A stretch of 64,000 nt of DNA from Mercenaria mercenaria (lineage: Eukaryota > Mollusca > Bivalvia > Venerida > Veneridae). Under the pieces are notes generated by a model, which had not been told where the DNA came from, did no database searches, and worked only from the letters and a program-made list of their open reading frames with translations. Made by a program: the position numbers and the translations under genes. The DNA lies in contig NC_069367.1 in assembly GCF_021730395.1 (NCBI RefSeq), positions 73,455,501 to 73,519,500 of the forward strand, given 5' to 3'. This document shows, one piece after another, positions 33,964 through 45,785 of the stretch (positions within the stretch are counted from its first letter, which is position 1; every line of letters begins with the position of its first letter).

Positions 33964-34882
33964 TTTATGACTGGACTCTTACTTACTTAAAATATGACAG
34001 AATCACAATCAAACTGATAACAAATTGCTATGTAGGCATCTATTTTTGAAATACAGTGATAAATCGAAAGAAAATTGTAGCTTGTATATTCATTTGTTCA
34101 AGTTAGCTCACATGATCAGGTAAAACACATCTCTCCATACTTTGCTTCCCAACAAATTAAGGTCCCCCAAACCAAGTGCATGAAAGAATATATCTATCAG
34201 ATTATATGCAGATATTAAACATCATTTAAATGAGCTAAAAACAGAAAAAAGTTCATTCTAATTTTTCAATAATCTTTAAAATTCTGTACGGTTTAGAGAG
34301 ACTGGAGAATTCTTTGGAAACACATTGAAAATTGGCAGCACTAATGTCGAAAAATAGACCACATTAATCCTTCTATGTTTCTAGGGTAAGGCAGCTGGTG
34401 ATCTTGTCAGGATTTTGTCTTCTTTCCGTACATCATTTTGTAGCAAAATCTTTGATTTTGGTCTGCCCACCGTACACTTTTGGGCGTCGTCTGACCGTAC
34501 ACCGACAGAATAACCTCGGTCTTCCTGCCGTACATTTGGCATATCTTAAAACGAATATTGTTTTAGGAAATATGCGGTTTTCAGTGAACTGGCTGATACA
34601 CACATTTTGTCTATGTACATAGCCTATGTGTACTTTATAATTTGGCATAAATCGTGGAAAAAAGGGATGGAAAATTCGAAAAACCGAGTCTCTCCTCGCT
34701 TAAATTTATTTTCCGTTTTTTTTTTGTTGCATTCAGGAGCAAAGTCTAGAAATTCAAGCCGTTGTCGGCGGTAATGGTATACAGCCGATTAAAGACAAAT
34801 GTCAGTGCCGTGTTATACGACAAAACATTCTCCCCTAAAGGAAATATTAACAGAGAAAACAATGAACAAACGAGGAGCCTAC

Positions 34883-34908
34883 CTTTCCCCAATATCCACG
34901 TCCGCCAT
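34883..34908 (-). CDS. first-exon-like segment in right arm (MADVDIGE)
   Basis: The mirror of 31627-31652 on the minus strand: ATG at 34908-34906, the same codons with one changed residue, and the same splice-donor-like AG-GTAGGC. Conservation of the start, frame and donor in both arms is the only support. Confidence 0.35.
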
Positions 34909-34959
34909 CTTGCATTTTTCTCGCCGTACACCAGGTCACGTGACAGCATACAGTGTTAC

Positions 34960-35100
34960 AACCCCTGTAAGGTTTGGTGAAATCTGCCTAATGGTGTAAG
35001 AGAAATTGGTTAAGGTTTAAATATAATAAATCGAGGGTCATAACTCTTCTGTTAATCCAAGAAACAGAACATGCCGATGCCCAATGAGGCTTGGCATTTA
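34960..35100 (+). repeat. array unit matching 31443-31570
   Basis: 'ggtttggtgaaatctgccta', 'aatcgagggtcataactctt' and 'gaaacagaacatgccgat' correspond to 'gtttggtagaattcagccta', 'aatcaagggcaataactctg' and 'gaatggaacatgtcgata' left of the element. The long inverted-repeat element therefore sits between two direct repeat units. From 35100 to 36070 no gene is recognised. Confidence 0.55.
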
Positions 35101-36073
35101 TCACGCAATTTCTCATCAAATGATTAAAAAACTCCAGGAGAGAATTGACCGCAAAAACACGTGTAACTTAGTCATCGTAGTAGGGGACATAATACTCGAC
35201 GCATTCTTAGCTTGTAGAATATATTCAACTGATAAGATGCTAATGCGAATTTGCATTATTTACCATTGTATATTATGTTGGCCATTGGAATACCTTGTGA
35301 TATATACATGTATTTATTAATTGCCTTTACGAACAAGCAACTGTCCAACGCGAGTCAATATTGTAGAATGAATATGGCCTGTGATCAAACGAAGGATTAC
35401 AGAACGAATGACTTAACCAACCTTCCAGACCTGGAACTCAAACATGTTTTTAAAAGTTATTTTGACTTACCTATTAGGGCATACATTGATTTATTCTAAA
35501 AATTGTTCCGTAAATATATACATTCATTTGTTGTACGTAGTATATTCTAAGGATATAAAACATTAGTAACGCAAATAATTATCTAATTGCAAATTATGTT
35601 TTATGGCAATCCGCGTATCATTGTCGATATAATTTAAGCGATATAATCACAGCAAGACAAACATTCGTTAAGGAATATGTCCAAATCATTGCATGCACTA
35701 CATACATACACTGCCAATACAAATTTTTGACAAATGCATATACTATTTTTCTTATATTCATATATTTTGTTACACAAGTATATATACTTACGCTAAAAAC
35801 CTTCGTTGGGCATCAGGGACTTTAAAAATACCACTTGTGAACTTAAATGCAGTACGCAGTCATTGAACATAAATAAGACCAATGCCTTGATCAAAATCAG
35901 ATTGTACACTTTTAAGATACGTATACTTAACTGAATAAAATGATAATAAGGAAGCACGTGATGTCAAAATAAACATGCTATTTATTTAGAGTAAAATATG
36001 TGCTATTTAATAAGAATAAAGTATTCTACGAGAGCACTGATTATTATTCGAATTTAAAGACAAAGAAAATACA

Positions 36074-36300
36074 TACGAGGGGTGATCGCGAAGTTCGTAT
36101 AAATTGCTCATAACTTATTTATCTTTATTCCAATACACCTGAACTGCATTATCAAAAAAATCAATTTAATTGCAGATAAAATATGGAGCGAAATAATAAT
36201 CGGCCAACTATAGCAACAATTAACTGTATCCTTGGCAACGCAACAGGCCCTTAGTCGGCGCACGCCAAAATGTGTATATTTTTTATCATTCATTTGAAAA
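36074..36300 (+). mobile_element. mariner-like end fragment
   Basis: 'TAcgaggggtgatcgcgaag' then 'ttcgtataaattgctcataa' resembles a mariner terminus ('acgaggggtgttcga' at 49381 is another). No transposase residues follow; sequence after about 36300 is unrelated AT-rich DNA. Confidence 0.45.
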
Positions 36301-36601
36301 AAGCAACTTGTTTATTTGAACAGTCTATTCATTTCATGCATTTTAATAGTTTTAACCAAATTATATTCAGTTTGTCCGCGCAACGTCACGTGCATCGCAT
36401 CATGAAGTCGTGACGATGTCTTTGTCGAAAAGCTATGAATAGTTCATTATTTCTTTTACATTTCATTATGATAAAATGTAACTTTTTATGATCCTTTTAT
36501 TATTTTTGTACAATTTTTCCTTTAGCCTACTGAAGAATATTTTGCAAGCAATTTCCTGGCATTTATAATTCATATCATTTCGCATTCAAATGAAGTTCCG
36601 C

Positions 36602-37080
36602 ACCAGTGAAAAATAAAAATGATATTTTCACTGTTTGAAACAGTGAAAATTTCAATTTTATTTCACTGATAAATTTCAGTATTTCACAGAAGAGCATTTT
36701 AAGATTTTCTTAAACTATACATTATTCGACGAGAATTAGTATTTCCTTTATGATGATGTAAAAATTATTGTTTTACACCGGCAAATATTTGAGAAATGGA
36801 AAGAAAATCGCCGTTTTTGACTAAAAATTGACGTTCAGTTTCGCAGCATTTTTCGGCTTTAAATCAGCATATTACAAAATCCCTGAATTAAATTTTTGTT
36901 GTTTTTTTCAATAAACGGTGTTTAAAATGTATTCCAAGTCCAAATGACAAATAAAACTGGGGGTCACCGACTTAGTTTTTTCAGTGCATGTGATTTTATT
37001 TCCCCCACCCCCATGCGTAAATTTTGTACCATAATTCGACGTCTGCAGTTACGTTTGAGACATCATGATTTGGCCATTGT
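36602..37080 (+). repeat. repeat family R, left copy
   Basis: 'cagtgaaaaataaaaatgat', 'ttcttaaactatacattatt', 'aaattgacgttcagtttcgc', 'gggggtcaccgacttagttt' and 'gtaaattttgtaccataatt' appear in order. The same order, reverse-complemented, lies at 46745-47570. No protein recognised. 37080-38375 is otherwise unassigned; it holds several TGACGT-type motifs (37600-37680). Confidence 0.7.
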
Positions 37081-38509
37081 GTTTAGCTTATCAGCTGCAC
37101 CATTTAATGTTTTACTGGTTTTTAAAGTCTTAGAACTTTATACAAAACAAAAACAAACATTTTGTTCCATGGTAAGACGTTTATATATAAACAATGATGA
37201 AAACGTATTAAAAAGTGAAATCTTAGTACATTTCAATATATTATATAACGTGCCACTGGTGCAAAAAAAAATCCGAAGCGTTTGGTATCTTTAAATGCGT
37301 CAAGTGGACACAATTTGCTATAAGTAAGGAGGAATGCGTCTAAATTCAGAAGTTATTGGGTTCCGTTTCGACATTTTGTTTAATTTAAAATCCAGCATAT
37401 TCCTCATATAATGCGTATTTTACATTTTTGATATTTTTGTAACTTTTTTCTCCGCAAACCTTAGACGTCCATTTTTGATGAACCGTGATTTCTCGTCCGT
37501 CGGACTGTTTTCGTAAATCGTTCTGTTCAGTCAACTAATATCTGCATTTAAAATGGTATATAATTTGTGGAGATCACTTAGACCCGATATTTACGTTAAA
37601 GTTACGTCAGAGCGGCATATATGTGACGTCGTCTTTGAAAACCGGTCCAGATGCGGCATGACGTAATATCGAGAAACGACGTTTAAAGTTGCGCCAAGTT
37701 TACGCGCGCAGCTTTCTTACACATGTTTTAATTAGCAAAAGTTTGACCGTTTAAGTACGACTGATTGTCACATGATTGATGACAGCCTACTACAGAAAGA
37801 ATATTTAGACATCAGACCTGTAAAAAAATAGTGGTATTACGCCTGAGGCAAAAATAATTTCGTTGAAAATCAGTTGTTTCCCCTTCGCTATGTTTCAGGT
37901 TTCGGATTTTAACAGTAAAAACAGGGAAGCATGTGATGTTTACTTTTGTTTAACTACCTTTTGTTAAACGATGAAGGGATCTGAGACTTGTAATACTGTT
38001 TACTGATTTGGTAAGTACCGTTTATAAACAGTTGTTAATGAAGTTCTCTAATATATTTGAAACTTTCACTGAAGCACTGTGAAATAAGTCGTTTTTTTAC
38101 CCGGAAGTGAATCCAAAACATACCGAGGGAAATTTATCCTGTGGCCACTAAACACAGATGATTCCACTATGCCTGTGTATTTAATATAAAATGGCCCGTT
38201 GGGTTATTACAAAGATTATTGAAGGCAGGCAGCTTCTTACTCGAGGAGACCAGGATTCATCAAATTAGTTCATTGTCCATAGTAGCAATGATAATTAATA
38301 AATTTGTTGCAGACTTATAGATGCCTGCCTGTGTCACATCATTTCTCGAAAAGTCCCCTCTCACGTAGTAGCCAAGGTATTTTAAAAGGAAATATGCAGA
38401 TGTCCGGTAACCGGACGCCTACCCTGCATTCTAGCTGTCCGGCAACAATACGACTAGCCTCTCCGCGAATGTTTTTCTAGCTGTTCGGCGATCTTTTTAT
38501 ATATGAATA

Positions 38510-40297
38510 GAGCAAAGGAGTCTAATATCGACCCTCTTCTATTATCGACCCCCCACCCTTAATTGATACTTAATCACATTTATTACTAGAAATCATGTGA
38601 TCATGTCATTCACTGTCATTTTTACGTCACAAATTTTCTTCATGCGCCATTTTGAATGTTTACATACAGTGTGACTGCATGAGATAAATTTCAGTGCCAA
38701 CCACTACATCGTCCGTTAAGGTAGGTATCTTTCTGTTAAATCAAATTTACCGTTTTTATGGATCGAATCAGTTTAATTTTGTATTTAATCCTGCTATACA
38801 CATATAGAACCCATTTCTATCAGCCATTTTTGTAGTCTCTTGCAACTTCTGGAAAGATTATGTGGGGGTCGATAATAGCAGATTGAAAATATGACCTTCT
38901 GCTATTATCGACCCCCAATTTATTAAATTTATATAATTTCTTGTTGCTTTGAGAAAAGCACTTAATTCATAACTTTAACATGTCCAAAACATTGTGGAAT
39001 GATACTTATTTCACTTGGGTATTGATTACATTTTACTCGGACTTTATCATAGACTCTCAGTGTAAAATCTCAAACTTTTAACTAAAATAAAGGTATTAAA
39101 TCAATATAAAATTTAAATGAAACTTCAAAGTTTTGTTATTTGTAGCATCATCTGAAGCGTGTGCAGTGAAAAATCTTGATTTTATTTCTAAAATAGTGTG
39201 ATATTTATATCTAAAGTCACTATTATGTTCATTGTAAATATACTTTGTTATACCAAAGTGGAAACTGGCAGGTACTCTAAAATGCAGCTCTCTGATTGGT
39301 CAGTTAGAAACCCTAATGTTCTGTGATGACTCATGATAAAGTTATGAATGTACATTTTAGTTGATCACAAGGATTAAAAATCTCCTAAAATAAAAAGAAA
39401 AAAAGCGCAGAGTCTCTGAAAGTTCGTCATAGTCTGATGTTTCTATCATTTATGATGATAGTGACAGTTATGACGATTTTGACGATTCCTCTGATGGACA
39501 AAATGATGATGGACAGTGCAGACAGCTTAGACCAATGTCAGGGGTGTGGTCAGTCTAATGGGAAGCCAAATGAGTGAAAAGGCTGTGATGAATGCCCAGG
39601 ATGGTGGCACATTAAATGTACTAAGCAACCAGAACTTCACTTGTTGACTCCAGAGGACTTAAAAAAAGTTAATTTTAAATGTATAAAAATTGAATGCTAA
39701 AAATGTTGTTAAGGCTGTAGATAAAAATGGATAATCAACTTTGTTTGAATGTTTGAATTATTTATCTCTTGTGTGTGGCTAATGTTATATTACAAATAAC
39801 TATTATCTAACATTTACAATTTGTCAGTCAAAAGACCAAATATGAAACTGTGATAGTATGAAACACCAAATTTATAAATAAAAAAAAACACACATGAAAT
39901 AATATTTTCCATGAAATCGTAGTAAAGTGATGCTTTGTTTATATGCTCAGTTGCATAATTTCAAATTGCAATTATGACAATAAAGGACAAATAAAAATTA
40001 ACTTAATATTAAGTTAATAATAATATTATGCTTGATTTTCAGTGTTTTCAAAGTTTAAAAAAAAAACAAACTAGGGGGTCGATAATAGCAGAAGTGGGTC
40101 GATAATGGCAGACACATGTCACGAGACAGAATATTAGACCATACCTTATTCTGTAATGTAACAAGTGTTTTCATTGGTTGAAATCGACCAATGATAGTTT
40201 GTCTCAAACATATGCGTCACTTTGTCTCCGAAAGTGAAAGTAAGAATATGTACGGTAGATTATGGTCTTAAGGGGTCGATAATTGCCTCCTTTGCTC
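38510..40297 (+). mobile_element. TIR DNA transposon relic with PHD finger, 1.79 kb
   Basis: The TIR GAGCAAAGGAG at 38510-38520 is matched by CTCCTTTGCTC at 40287-40297, with TA on both sides (38508-38509 and 40298-40299). The text TCGATAATAGCAG or its complement recurs inside each end and near 38870-38925. Between 39510 and 39700 the plus strand encodes a PHD-like zinc finger: CQGC..., then CDEC, W, HIKC and CIKIEC. An acidic 'DDSDSYDDFDDSSDG' segment lies before it in another frame. Pogo-type transposases in invertebrates often end in such a finger and use TA targets, so a pogo-related origin is plausible but inferred; no DDE core was found. Confidence 0.75.
39510..39703 (+). pseudogene. 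broken PHD zinc finger of a transposon protein
   Basis: The frame reads DQCQGCGQSNGKPNE, then a TGA stop at 39576-39578, then KGCDECPGWWHIKC and, after a leucine-rich spacer, FKCIKIEC before TAA. The Cys4-His-Cys3 spacing and the tryptophan pair before HxxC match the PHD fold. It is a plain DNA-transposon relic: one in-frame stop inside the finger, and the acidic segment upstream lies in a different frame. Confidence 0.65.
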
Positions 40298-40825
40298 TAC
40301 TGTAAGGAAATAAATTTATTGTATCATTTTTTGGCATAGGTTTGAATATTCACCTGCAAGGCGTATACAATATTTGAAAATCGATTACCGGACACCTAGA
40401 AAACCCCTATAGGATAGAAATTTGGACAGGCTAGGCATCCTGTTACCGATTGGCTAGAACACCGGCTAGGTTTCTGGTTACCGGATGTCTAGACACTTCC
40501 ATTTATAAAATGGTAACTGTTTTTGCTGTGGGTCTCATAAGTCATGTTAATTCTGTCTGGTGACTACTCTCTTTTTCTATTATTGTTGATCTATTATTGT
40601 TGATTCAGAATGTTTTGTAACGGGATGATTTTTTTTTTTGATAGTGGGAATTTATGCCATATAACATGTATAATGAAAATCTTTTTAATTTTGAAATTTT
40701 TGAGCCTTGCTGTGTGTAAAACAATTTATGATCCTGTAAAAATAGTTTCATAGTATAATAACTTTTATAGTATTTTGTGGTAAGTTAATGAAACCTTTCA
40801 CAATCACATTATTAATTTAGTATTC

Positions 40826-42386
40826 ATGAAGTTTTTGATTTTAGTGATGTTTACAGTACATGTAATGTATCTTCTTTCAGATGATATTCCTTGTTCCTTT
40901 GATGGATCATTCCACTATACAGCTGTTTCATATAACATACAACAGCCAGGAAATTGGCCTGTTTACTTTAAGATCCCAAGAAAATGTAACATATTTTGGA
41001 TGTGCTTTGAGGAATCAGGTAAGTAACATGCAGCTAATGGCTCTTATTAAAATTTTAATGCAATATATTATTTATTTATACCTCTGTCTAGGTTTTGTTG
41101 GAGTCAATTCAAAATAAGTCTACTTCTACACTAATGATTTGTACAATGTATGTACATGTACTATGACTATTAAATGGCTTAAACTGACAACACTGGCATT
41201 ATTGAAATTTAATTTCAACAATCTGGTTTTGAGGAGGATCAGTTGGTGTAAAGTCTTCATGACATTGGCTATTAGCCTGAGAAAAGTCTGTGGCACTCAA
41301 TAAGTACATGGATGATTTGAATGCTGAACACAACATGTACATACATGTGTATAAGTTGATATCTCATTAACTTGTAGAATATAGTTCTAAATAATAGGAA
41401 TTTTAATTAAATATTCAAAGTAAATCAATTAATTGTAATTTAGTTTAATTGTAATGTGATTATTTTCAAATTTAATTACCCATTCTTGACTTAGACATTG
41501 TGATGTGATTGAATTTTTTACCAGTTTTATTGCACCGAGAATATAGATTAGAATGAAGACTGTAAAGGTTCCTGAGATACATGAAGATAACAGATACTTT
41601 TACCAAAGACTTTTAATTTTTTTTTTCAGGAATGCAAGTGTTTCCTCTTGTTTTTGAAACAACTCAGTTGGTTAAGGGGCAGACAACTTGTGAGCATGGT
41701 ACATCACTACCTGTACTGGTATTCCATTTTGACAATGTTACTAGCTAGAATAGAAATAACATCTTGCTGTGGTACAGTCTGTGGAGACTTTTACTAGGTA
41801 ACAACCATTTTTGATAACTGTTAAAACAGTGTATACTTTTAACCCTTAGGCTGCATGAGGCAGCTATGTCTGTCTTTGCAACCATTGCAGATCAAGATCA
41901 ACCTGCACATCTGTGCAGTCTGATCATGATCTGCAGTGTTTGATACTTTGCAAATTTTCTATGAGAACCCCATATAAGCTATTAATGGTACTGTCTCTAT
42001 TTAAAGATGGAGTAGTCAATTTAACAAATTTAGCAGGTTAAGGGTTAACCCAATAAATGCAAAAAATGTTTTTTAGAACATTCTATTTGCAGTAATCAAA
42101 ATCTACAAACAAAGTACATTTTATATACTGACAGCATGCTGTTGTCAGTCTGTTTGTCAATATTTTAGAGCATTGGTTGTAAGAAATTAAAGAATCATCT
42201 ATTATCAAGTAGTGATAACTCTGCTTTTATTAAATAAAGAGACTCCTAGGTTAATTATTTAAAATAATATGGTTAATTATTTAAAATAATATGTTTTACT
42301 TATTTGTTACAGGATATCAGAGATCGATTGAATATTCAACAATGATCACAGACCATGAAAAGTTTGAATCTGACTTGCACTTTTGA
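40826..42386 (+). CDS. small unrecognised host gene, three exons (possibly secreted)
   Basis: Exon 40826-41018 is followed by 'gtaagtaac'. Exon 41630-41698 lies after 'tttttttttcag' and before 'gtacat'. Exon 42313-42386 lies after 'tatttgttacag' and ends at TGA 42384-42386. One base is carried over both joins and the frame stays open: 111 residues. The start MKFLILVMFTVHVMYLLSDD looks like a signal peptide. However, 'tatcttctttcag' at 40868-40880 is also a good acceptor, so the ATG may be intronic and the gene longer upstream. Later parts read CSFDGSFHYTAV, NWPVYFKIPRKC, VFPLVFETTQLVKG and IEYSTMITDHEKFESDLHF. A competing donor GTGAGC at 41690 would give an early stop; reading through exon 2 stops at 41744. 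Family not recognised. Confidence 0.45.
41839..42048. mobile_element. TTAA-ended MITE in intron 2, 210 bp
   Basis: TTAACCCTTAggctgc at the left and 'agcaggTTAAGGGTTAA' at the right are inverted. The body 'ctgtgcagtctgatcatgat' is shared with the fragment at 22625-22790. TTAA ends suggest a piggyBac-type mobiliser. Confidence 0.8.
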
Positions 42387-43080
42387 ATTTAGAAGAATCT
42401 GTGGAGGAGGTTGAATGCTGAGACCTTTAATAATACATGATATTGCTGACACAGTGTGTCAGTCATGAAAGAAAGGCCATAACACTGCACAGTTGGTCAA
42501 CAATGATTTAAATCCTGTCACATTCTACCAGTGAAGAAATATCGTATCACAATATTTTAAACTTTTGAAGAAGATAACCCAGTATTACCACTTTATCATG
42601 TCTGCAGAAACACATGGATTGTTAGTGTTAAAAATGACAGTCCAGTTAACTTACTAAAATCTACTCCCCCTTGCCAAACGAATATTATTGACATGGAATG
42701 ACACAAGCCTGACAATGGTACCTGTATGGACTCGTAAGAGAATAGTATTTGTCTGAAAAGTCAAAGGATTCTGTTTGTCCCAAACCACTTCAACTGAAAA
42801 CTGAAATTGTGATTGGCGAGGATTTTTCTGAGAACTGAAAAAAGGAAGTGAATGTAAAAGATAGAAATTGTTGTTGAATTCAAACGTTTTAATACACAAC
42901 ACTTTAGCCTGTTTTGCTGTTCATATAGATGTGTTTAGCTGTTAAGGTTAAACATCAAGTAAAGCTTGTAGTTTCAGTTACCAACATTAAAGTATTGGCT
43001 GGAAATAAATATCTACTTTTCATCAGAGTTTGTAGCAGTGTAACCTTCATCAAAAGTTAAGCTGTTGTGTTAATAAAGTA
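42387..43080 (+). terminator. probable 3' UTR with two AATAAA signals
   Basis: AATAAA at 43004-43009 and 43072-43077 follow the stop at 42386 with no repeat in between that I recognise. The X-box repeat array begins directly after the second signal. Confidence 0.45.
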
Positions 43081-44960
43081 TTTTTAGAAAAAGGAATTTA
43101 GTATGTATGTTGCCATGGTAACATAATTCAAATTATATTTCACTGAAATTATGGATTTGTATTTCAATAAGTGATCTACAGTATATAATGTAATGGTAAA
43201 AGAATGTTCACTTTTTTGTATTGTCAGTTATAACTAGCCAGTGAAAAAACAGATTACGAGGAAAGGGATGACTGAAATGTTTATTCTTACATAACAACTT
43301 TTGTTACAGAACATGGCTGTTTTAAAGTTTTTATGTGAAATTTTCAGATTTCTTTCCTGAATACTTATACTTTCAAATATTTAACTTACTAGAAATACTT
43401 CTTTAAAATAAGCTCTTGCTTTTAAGTATTATTGTAGGAAAAGGAAATTTAAAACATATGTCGCCATGGTAACACAATTTTCCTAGAAAATATGGAAAAA
43501 TTTTAATTAGCTGTACTTTCTAGTATTCTACTTTAAAATAAGCATAAACAATAAAAAAATCAATAGTAATTAATATATGTTTCATTTACTTCAAAATAGT
43601 TATTTATTACCAGCAGGTAAAAGGCAAGTTATGAAGAAACAATGACAGAAATGTCTTATTCTTATAGTTATTACTCATGTTACAAACACTGTCATAAAAC
43701 AAAACATTTTAACTTTTTAACATGAAATTTTGAGATAATATTTTTGAATACATACCACTTTATAATATTCAAGTTATCTGAAACACGTTTCCAAATTAGC
43801 TCTGTTTTAAAGTACTATAGTAGAAAACAGAATCAAATGCATATGTTGCCATGGTAACATAATTTGATAATGTTTTTATAGTAAATGTGAAGGACTTTAG
43901 CCAGCTAGATCGTTGCACTTTAAGTGAATATCTAAATATTCTTTGTAAAAGAAGATTCATTTATTTAAAAACAGCCAGTGATTACCAATAAGTGAAAACA
44001 CAAACTGAAGAAACAACGACTGAAATAGTTTATTCTTGTGGTTATTACCGGTGTTACGAAATCTGTCATAAAACCAAACATTTTATATCTTTTCACATAT
44101 AATATTCAAATTTTACTTTCAAATACATATACTTCATTATATTCAACTTACAAGAAACATTATTTTAAATTAAGCTTTTATTTTTAAGTAATTTTGTAGA
44201 AAAAGCAATTTATTGCATATGTTGCCATGGTAATGCAATTTAAGTAATGCTTTCATAGAAAATATGAAAGATTTAAATTAGCTTTTTTTTCTGTTTTAAG
44301 TAAGCATCACAAAAAAAAAAAATCATAGTAATAGAAGGTTCTTTTTTTCCAAAGTAGTCATTTATAGACAAGTTATGAAGAAACAATGACAAATTTGTCT
44401 TATTCTTATTGTTATTACCCATGTTACAAAAACTGTCATAAAATCAAACATCCTTAATATTTTCATGGGAAATTTTCAGTTTATTTTTGTAAATACATAT
44501 TAAAATATTTTACTTTTTTAAAATCCTTATTTCAAGCTAACATGTTTTTTTTTAAAGTTTTATCATAAAAAAGGGATTTTAATATATTTGTTGCCATGGT
44601 AACACAATTTTAGAAATATTTTTATAGAAATTGTTGTAGATTTTAATTGATTATCATTTTGTGTATTAAGAATGGGATCTTACTTATATCATGCAATTGT
44701 AACAAAAGATAAATTTATTTCAGAACTGTTAACCATTACCAGTATGTGAGAAATAAACTAGAAAGAAAGGATAACTGAAATGTACTGTTTTTATTTTTAA
44801 TATCTATGCTACAAAATCTATCATAAAATTGACAATTTTGAAGATTTTCATCTGAAATTTTCAGGATTTATTTCTGAATGAATATACTTTCTAAATATGC
44901 AAAAACCTGAAATTGTAAAAATTCCTCATCTGGACCCATTTTCTCAGTCATGGTCACATA
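43080..44960 (+). repeat. five tandem 350-385-bp units, each with an X-box-like palindrome
   Basis: GTTGCCATGGTAAC or a one-base variant starts at 43109, 43460, 43845, 44221 and 44590. Around each are 'agaaaaaggaattta', 'cataatttgataatgttttt', 'gaagaaacaatgacagaaat', 'tgtcataaaaccaaacattt' and 'gaaattttcag' in constant order. Outside the palindrome the units have diverged strongly. The motif fits the RFX consensus GTNRCC-N(0-3)-RGYAAC; four of five match fully, and the fourth ends in T. Confidence 0.85.
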
Positions 44961-45785
44961 TGACGTTGAGTTTTGAATAAAAAATATGCTTTAATCTTGT
45001 CTAATGTAAAACCCAAACAATATAATTTGACTAAAATGTAATATGATGATGAAAACTTTATTTAATTGTAATGAGTATTTGTTTCTGTAAATCTTCATTT
45101 TAAGATAAACTCTACTTTCAGATCAAAATAGCCTTTAAAACTCGGTTACCATGGGCGAAATTATTACGCTGAATTATATTACTCTACCCCTACCCCAGAT
45201 ACAAATACGTAATTAAACGGGTTCTCGTATGTCTTGTGATCAATTTTTAACCTATTTTAAGAAGAATTTAGTCAACAGAGTCCTTTACAACTTTGCAAGG
45301 ATTTCTTGAATTTCCTCTTAAGTTCATGATTATACATAATTGATATACACGATATTGCAAACATTTACAAAAATAATAAGAAAAAATAAAAGCCCTAATA
45401 TCGTTGGAATAAACATCACAAATTTATTTAATTTTATTATAAATTTTACGTTTTGTTTCGATTGTTTTGAGAGTAGTTAGACACCCCGATTTCAAATAAA
45501 GTGCAGCCACGGGGAAACAGAATTTATATTCATTGTACGGAGGCTGTTGCTCTGAAAGGGGTAATTTATTAACAACGCTAGATAGAAACACCATCCTTTA
45601 CAAAGAGGTTTTAGCTCTCCAGAGATGTGTTTAAAGAAAGGTTATACTTGTATTCATAGACACATAATAAAAACATATTCCATATATAATATTTTTTCCT
45701 AATATTAGAGACCAATCAGACATAATAAATACGAGTACATACTCTGCTAAAAATGATAAATATTCCATAAAATAAAAAAGAAAAA
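44961..45785. other. no gene recognised
   Basis: AT-rich. A possible very diverged MITE M1 copy at 45535-45660 ('tgtagaggttg'-like ends) is noted but not supported well. 'ggttaccatgggc' at 45144 resembles a broken sixth X-box. Confidence 0.3.

Larger units (their letters stand above)
31584..34952. mobile_element. long inverted-repeat element, 3.4 kb, with promoter-like arms
   Basis: The left arm 31584-32352 and right arm 34102-34952 are reverse complements over about 0.8 kb ('tgtatgctgtcacgtgacct', 'ggtgtacggcgagaaaa' at the tips; 'tctgtcggtgtacgg' and 'aatttgttgggaag' inside). Near each tip an ATG in 'aagatggc(a/g)gacgtggata' starts a short frame (MADVDI, then EER or GER) that ends at AG-GTAGGC, a good splice donor. 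The two face inward. The core holds a separate MITE (32671-33449) and a 152-residue plus frame. No transposase was recognised. It may be a mobile element or a palindromic duplication of a gene's 5' end. Confidence 0.8.
38378..40510. mobile_element. outer TIR element split by the 38510-40297 insertion
   Basis: 'gcagatgtccggtaaccgga' near the left end and 'tttctggttaccggatgtct' near the right end are inverted, with 'attttaaaaggaaat' and 'cttccatttataaaat' outside them. Repeated CCGG-containing text ('ctgtccggcaac', 'attaccggacacctag') lies in both flanks. Only about 340 bases remain once the inner element is removed, so it is a MITE-sized host. Confidence 0.6.

Noticed and set aside
37590-37690. 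A CRE-rich promoter (TGACGT motifs) for the 40.8 kb gene
   Set aside because: Motifs are short and common here (also 48.6-49.1 kb in the mariner region), no TATA or start site evidence, and no joining exon was found.
45535-45660. A third copy of MITE M1
   Set aside because: Only loose similarity at the ends and no TA-bounded inverted repeat.
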